Source: Dehalococcoidia bacterium (GTDB lineage: Bacteria > Chloroflexota > Dehalococcoidia > Lucifugimonadales > UBA3495). Taken from it: a stretch of DNA of 6,885 nucleotides. This document shows positions 5,677 to 6,885 of the stretch, piece by piece (positions within the stretch are counted from its first letter, which is position 1; each line of letters starts with the position of its first letter). Location: contig JAJDXU010000183.1 of the NCBI GenBank assembly GCA_022823105.1, positions 1 to 6,885 on the forward strand, in the 5' to 3' direction. Below the pieces are notes generated by a model. That model was given only the letters and a program-made list of their open reading frames with translations. It did not search any database and was not told where the DNA came from. The position numbers were made by a program, and so were the translations under genes.

Positions 5677-6693
5677 TCAGCGGCCCACCGTGTCACGTTG
5701 CTCGGAGCGTCGTTGCTCCAGCCAGTTGGCTGAGGCTTCGGAGGCTTCCAACTCATCGTCAAAGAAGCCGTGTCCCCGCTTGGCCACCTGCATCGCCTCG
5801 TAGAACAGCAGCCAGACGATGTGGCGCACGATCTCGTCGGGGACGCCGTTGGCGTAGAACGATCGCGGGTTCATGTCGGGGTCGGCGTTCACATAGTCCA
5901 CGGCGTAGAACTTGCCGTCGTCGTGCAGGCAGATTTCGCTGCTGAACTTCTTCATGCGCGAAACCTGGGCGATCTGGCGCATGATCCGCCGCAGGGGCTG
6001 CAGTCGGAAGCGCTTGATCTGCGCCGGCGAAACCATCTGGTATTCGTGGGTGACCGGGTCCCACCAGCAGGGGATGACCTCCCGGCAAATGTGGTACAGC
6101 CTGAACCAGCCCATACGCCCGCCCAGGGGCTTCATGTTCACTTTCTTCTGGAGCAGGAAGGTATCCGAGTGTGGAGCCTGCTCCAGCGATTGCTCCAGGT
6201 CGTACTCGGAGGTGGCATCCACAATCACTCCCACACCCGAATCGCCCCAGGCCGGTTTGACCACGAAGGGGACCCCAAGACGGTCACGGACTTCCCGCGT
6301 CACGCGGAATCTGCCAATCTCCTCGCGCGGCACCATGATGGTGTCGGGAACCGGCACGTCGTGCTGCACCAGCAGTTCGTGCAGTTTAGCCTTGTGCGCG
6401 GAGAAGGCGGTGAGCTCAGGATCATCAATGACCGTCCCGCCCTGCCTGGTGACTTCATAGGCCAGCTGGGTATAAACGTCGGTTGGATCGGTCTGGTTGG
6501 CGGTCAAGTCCAGCATGGCGCGTACCGCGATGTCCCTGGCTCGCAGTTTGCCCAGGAACTCATGCACCCAAACGTCGTCGGCCAGGAAGAACGTCAAATC
6601 CATCTGGCCGCACAGCTCGCGCATCTTGTGGGCGAAGAAGTCGTAGTTGGAAAAGGGACTGGACAGAACGATATCGTAGGTCTTCTGTGGCAT
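5677..6693 (-). CDS. ATP-grasp family ligase of unknown substrate
   Basis: This soluble protein of 338 residues probably joins a carboxylate to an amine or thiol through an acyl-phosphate made from ATP. The N-terminal part (about 1-95) resembles a pre-ATP-grasp Rossmann-like domain ('YDIVLSSPFSNYDFF'). The ATP-grasp fold then shows 'AHKAKLHELLVQHDVPVPDT' (99-118, Lys103), 'VPFVVKPAWGDSGVGVIVD' with Lys146 and a glycine loop at 150-155, and a metal-binding end 'YAVDYVNADPDMNP' (263-276; Asp266 and Asn269 are likely ligands, with Glu253 before). It lacks signatures I would tie to RimK, D-Ala-D-Ala ligase or a biotin carboxylase. The C-terminal 30 residues are charged. Start choice: AAGGAGG (6701-6707) is 7 bases from ATG 6693 and only 1 from ATG 6699; the longer frame back to 6861 has non-protein-like composition. 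It is first in the leftward gene block. Confidence 0.9.
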   Translation of the reverse strand: MPQKTYDIVLSSPFSNYDFFAHKMRELCGQMDLTFFLADDVWVHEFLGKLRARDIAVRAMLDLTANQTDPTDVYTQLAYEVTRQGGTVIDDPELTAFSAHKAKLHELLVQHDVPVPDTIMVPREEIGRFRVTREVRDRLGVPFVVKPAWGDSGVGVIVDATSEYDLEQSLEQAPHSDTFLLQKKVNMKPLGGRMGWFRLYHICREVIPCWWDPVTHEYQMVSPAQIKRFRLQPLRRIMRQIAQVSRMKKFSSEICLHDDGKFYAVDYVNADPDMNPRSFYANGVPDEIVRHIVWLLFYEAMQVAKRGHGFFDDELEASEASANWLEQRRSEQRDTVGR

Positions 6694-6719
6694 TGTCATT
6701 CCTCCTTGTGAGACACGCC

Positions 6720-6770
6720 GGCGCCCCAATGAGTGCCGTTTACAATGAGTGCCGTTTAAGTTGGGGCGCC
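6720..6770. repeat. Inverted repeat enclosing two direct repeats upstream of the ATP-grasp gene
   Basis: GGCGCCCCAA (6720-6729) is matched perfectly by TTGGGGCGCC (6761-6770). Between and partly overlapping them, AATGAGTGCCGTTTA occurs twice (6728-6742 and 6744-6758) with a 1-base gap, giving a 16-base period. The element begins 27 bases upstream of the ATP-grasp ATG. It could be a paired operator for a regulator, a hairpin with a 31-base loop in the mRNA leader, or a small mobile or duplicated element. I find no convincing -35/-10 pair overlapping it on either strand. Confidence 0.8.
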
Positions 6771-6792
6771 CACTTGGCCGGGGATACCAAAA

Positions 6793-6885
6793 GTGAAGAA
6801 ATCGCCGACTGGCGCATCGCCGGCAACCGGACCCGACGGCACTCCCTGGCAGATATGCCATTTGTGCCGCGAAGGCGTGTTAAGG
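6793..6885 (+). CDS. Possible start of a small CxxC protein gene (3' partial, uncertain)
   Basis: From GTG 6793 the + frame is open to the window edge (31 codons) and ends with 'PWQICHLCREG', a Cys-x-x-Cys pair typical of zinc knuckles or redox sites. A modest GGGGA lies 8 bases upstream (6780-6784). It would be divergent from the ATP-grasp gene, with the repeat element between them. Against it: the visible part is short, the start is GTG, the first codons are low-information, and another + frame is also open from ATG 6855 to the edge. The CxxC could be chance. Confidence 0.22.
   Translation, partial: MKKSPTGASPATGPDGTPWQICHLCREGVLR

Noticed and set aside
5770..6711. 313-codon open frame on the plus strand antisense to the ATP-grasp gene
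   Set aside because: It has the same shadow composition (His/Val/Gln-rich), and the ATP-grasp motifs on the minus strand account for the region.
6728..6758. Direct repeats considered as a CRISPR remnant
   Set aside because: There are only two 15-bp units with a 1-base gap and no spacer-sized intervals, and no cas gene is nearby.
6694..6861. N-terminal extension of the ATP-grasp protein back to an ATG at 6861
   Set aside because: It would run through the repeat element and the Shine-Dalgarno site, and its residues (many Arg, Cys, Pro) do not look like protein. The strong ribosome site points to 6693.

Overview
The window reads as chromosomal DNA from a high-GC bacterium. The best guess is a Chloroflexota lineage (Dehalococcoidia or SAR202-like, marine or groundwater). 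This rests on the secreted protein at the left edge, whose module order (Calx-beta-like repeat, beta-rich module with Trp/Pro-Gly/Trp spacing, fibronectin III) I associate with that phylum, and on the general style of the other proteins. It is an inference from memory and carries no rRNA or marker-gene support. I see no IS element, integrase, CRISPR array, tRNA, rRNA or phage gene.

Layout. From the left edge to 1054 (+) is the 3' end of a large extracellular multidomain protein. A 307-base gap follows with a 15-bp tandem repeat, a strong terminator-like hairpin, two short dyads and a recognisable sigma70-type promoter. That promoter drives a single-module vicinal-oxygen-chelate (glyoxalase/dioxygenase-fold) enzyme at 1362-1910 (+). 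The enzyme converges on a leftward block: an ATP-grasp ligase (6693-5677), then the magnesium channel mgtE (5514-4138), then a long major-facilitator transporter (4127-2082). mgtE and the transporter are 10 bp apart and almost certainly co-transcribed. The ATP-grasp gene lies 162 bp upstream of mgtE, separated by a strong hairpin that could be a terminator or a leader element. A perfect 16-bp palindrome lies in the convergent gap, next to the transporter stop codon.

How the genes may work together. MgtE is a gated Mg2+ channel. The co-transcribed transporter carries an unusual cytoplasmic tail of about 230 residues with no domain I recognise. The ATP-grasp enzyme needs Mg-ATP, but a functional link to mgtE is only suggested by order and strand. 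The most distinctive DNA structure is upstream of the ATP-grasp gene: two 15-bp direct repeats enclosed by a perfect 10-bp inverted repeat. A possible divergent gene encoding a CxxC protein may start just beyond it and run off the right edge.

Nothing here amounts to a convincing new multi-gene system. The items most worth a second look are the repeat element at 6720-6770, the transporter tail, the mgtE leader hairpin and the substrate of the ATP-grasp enzyme.
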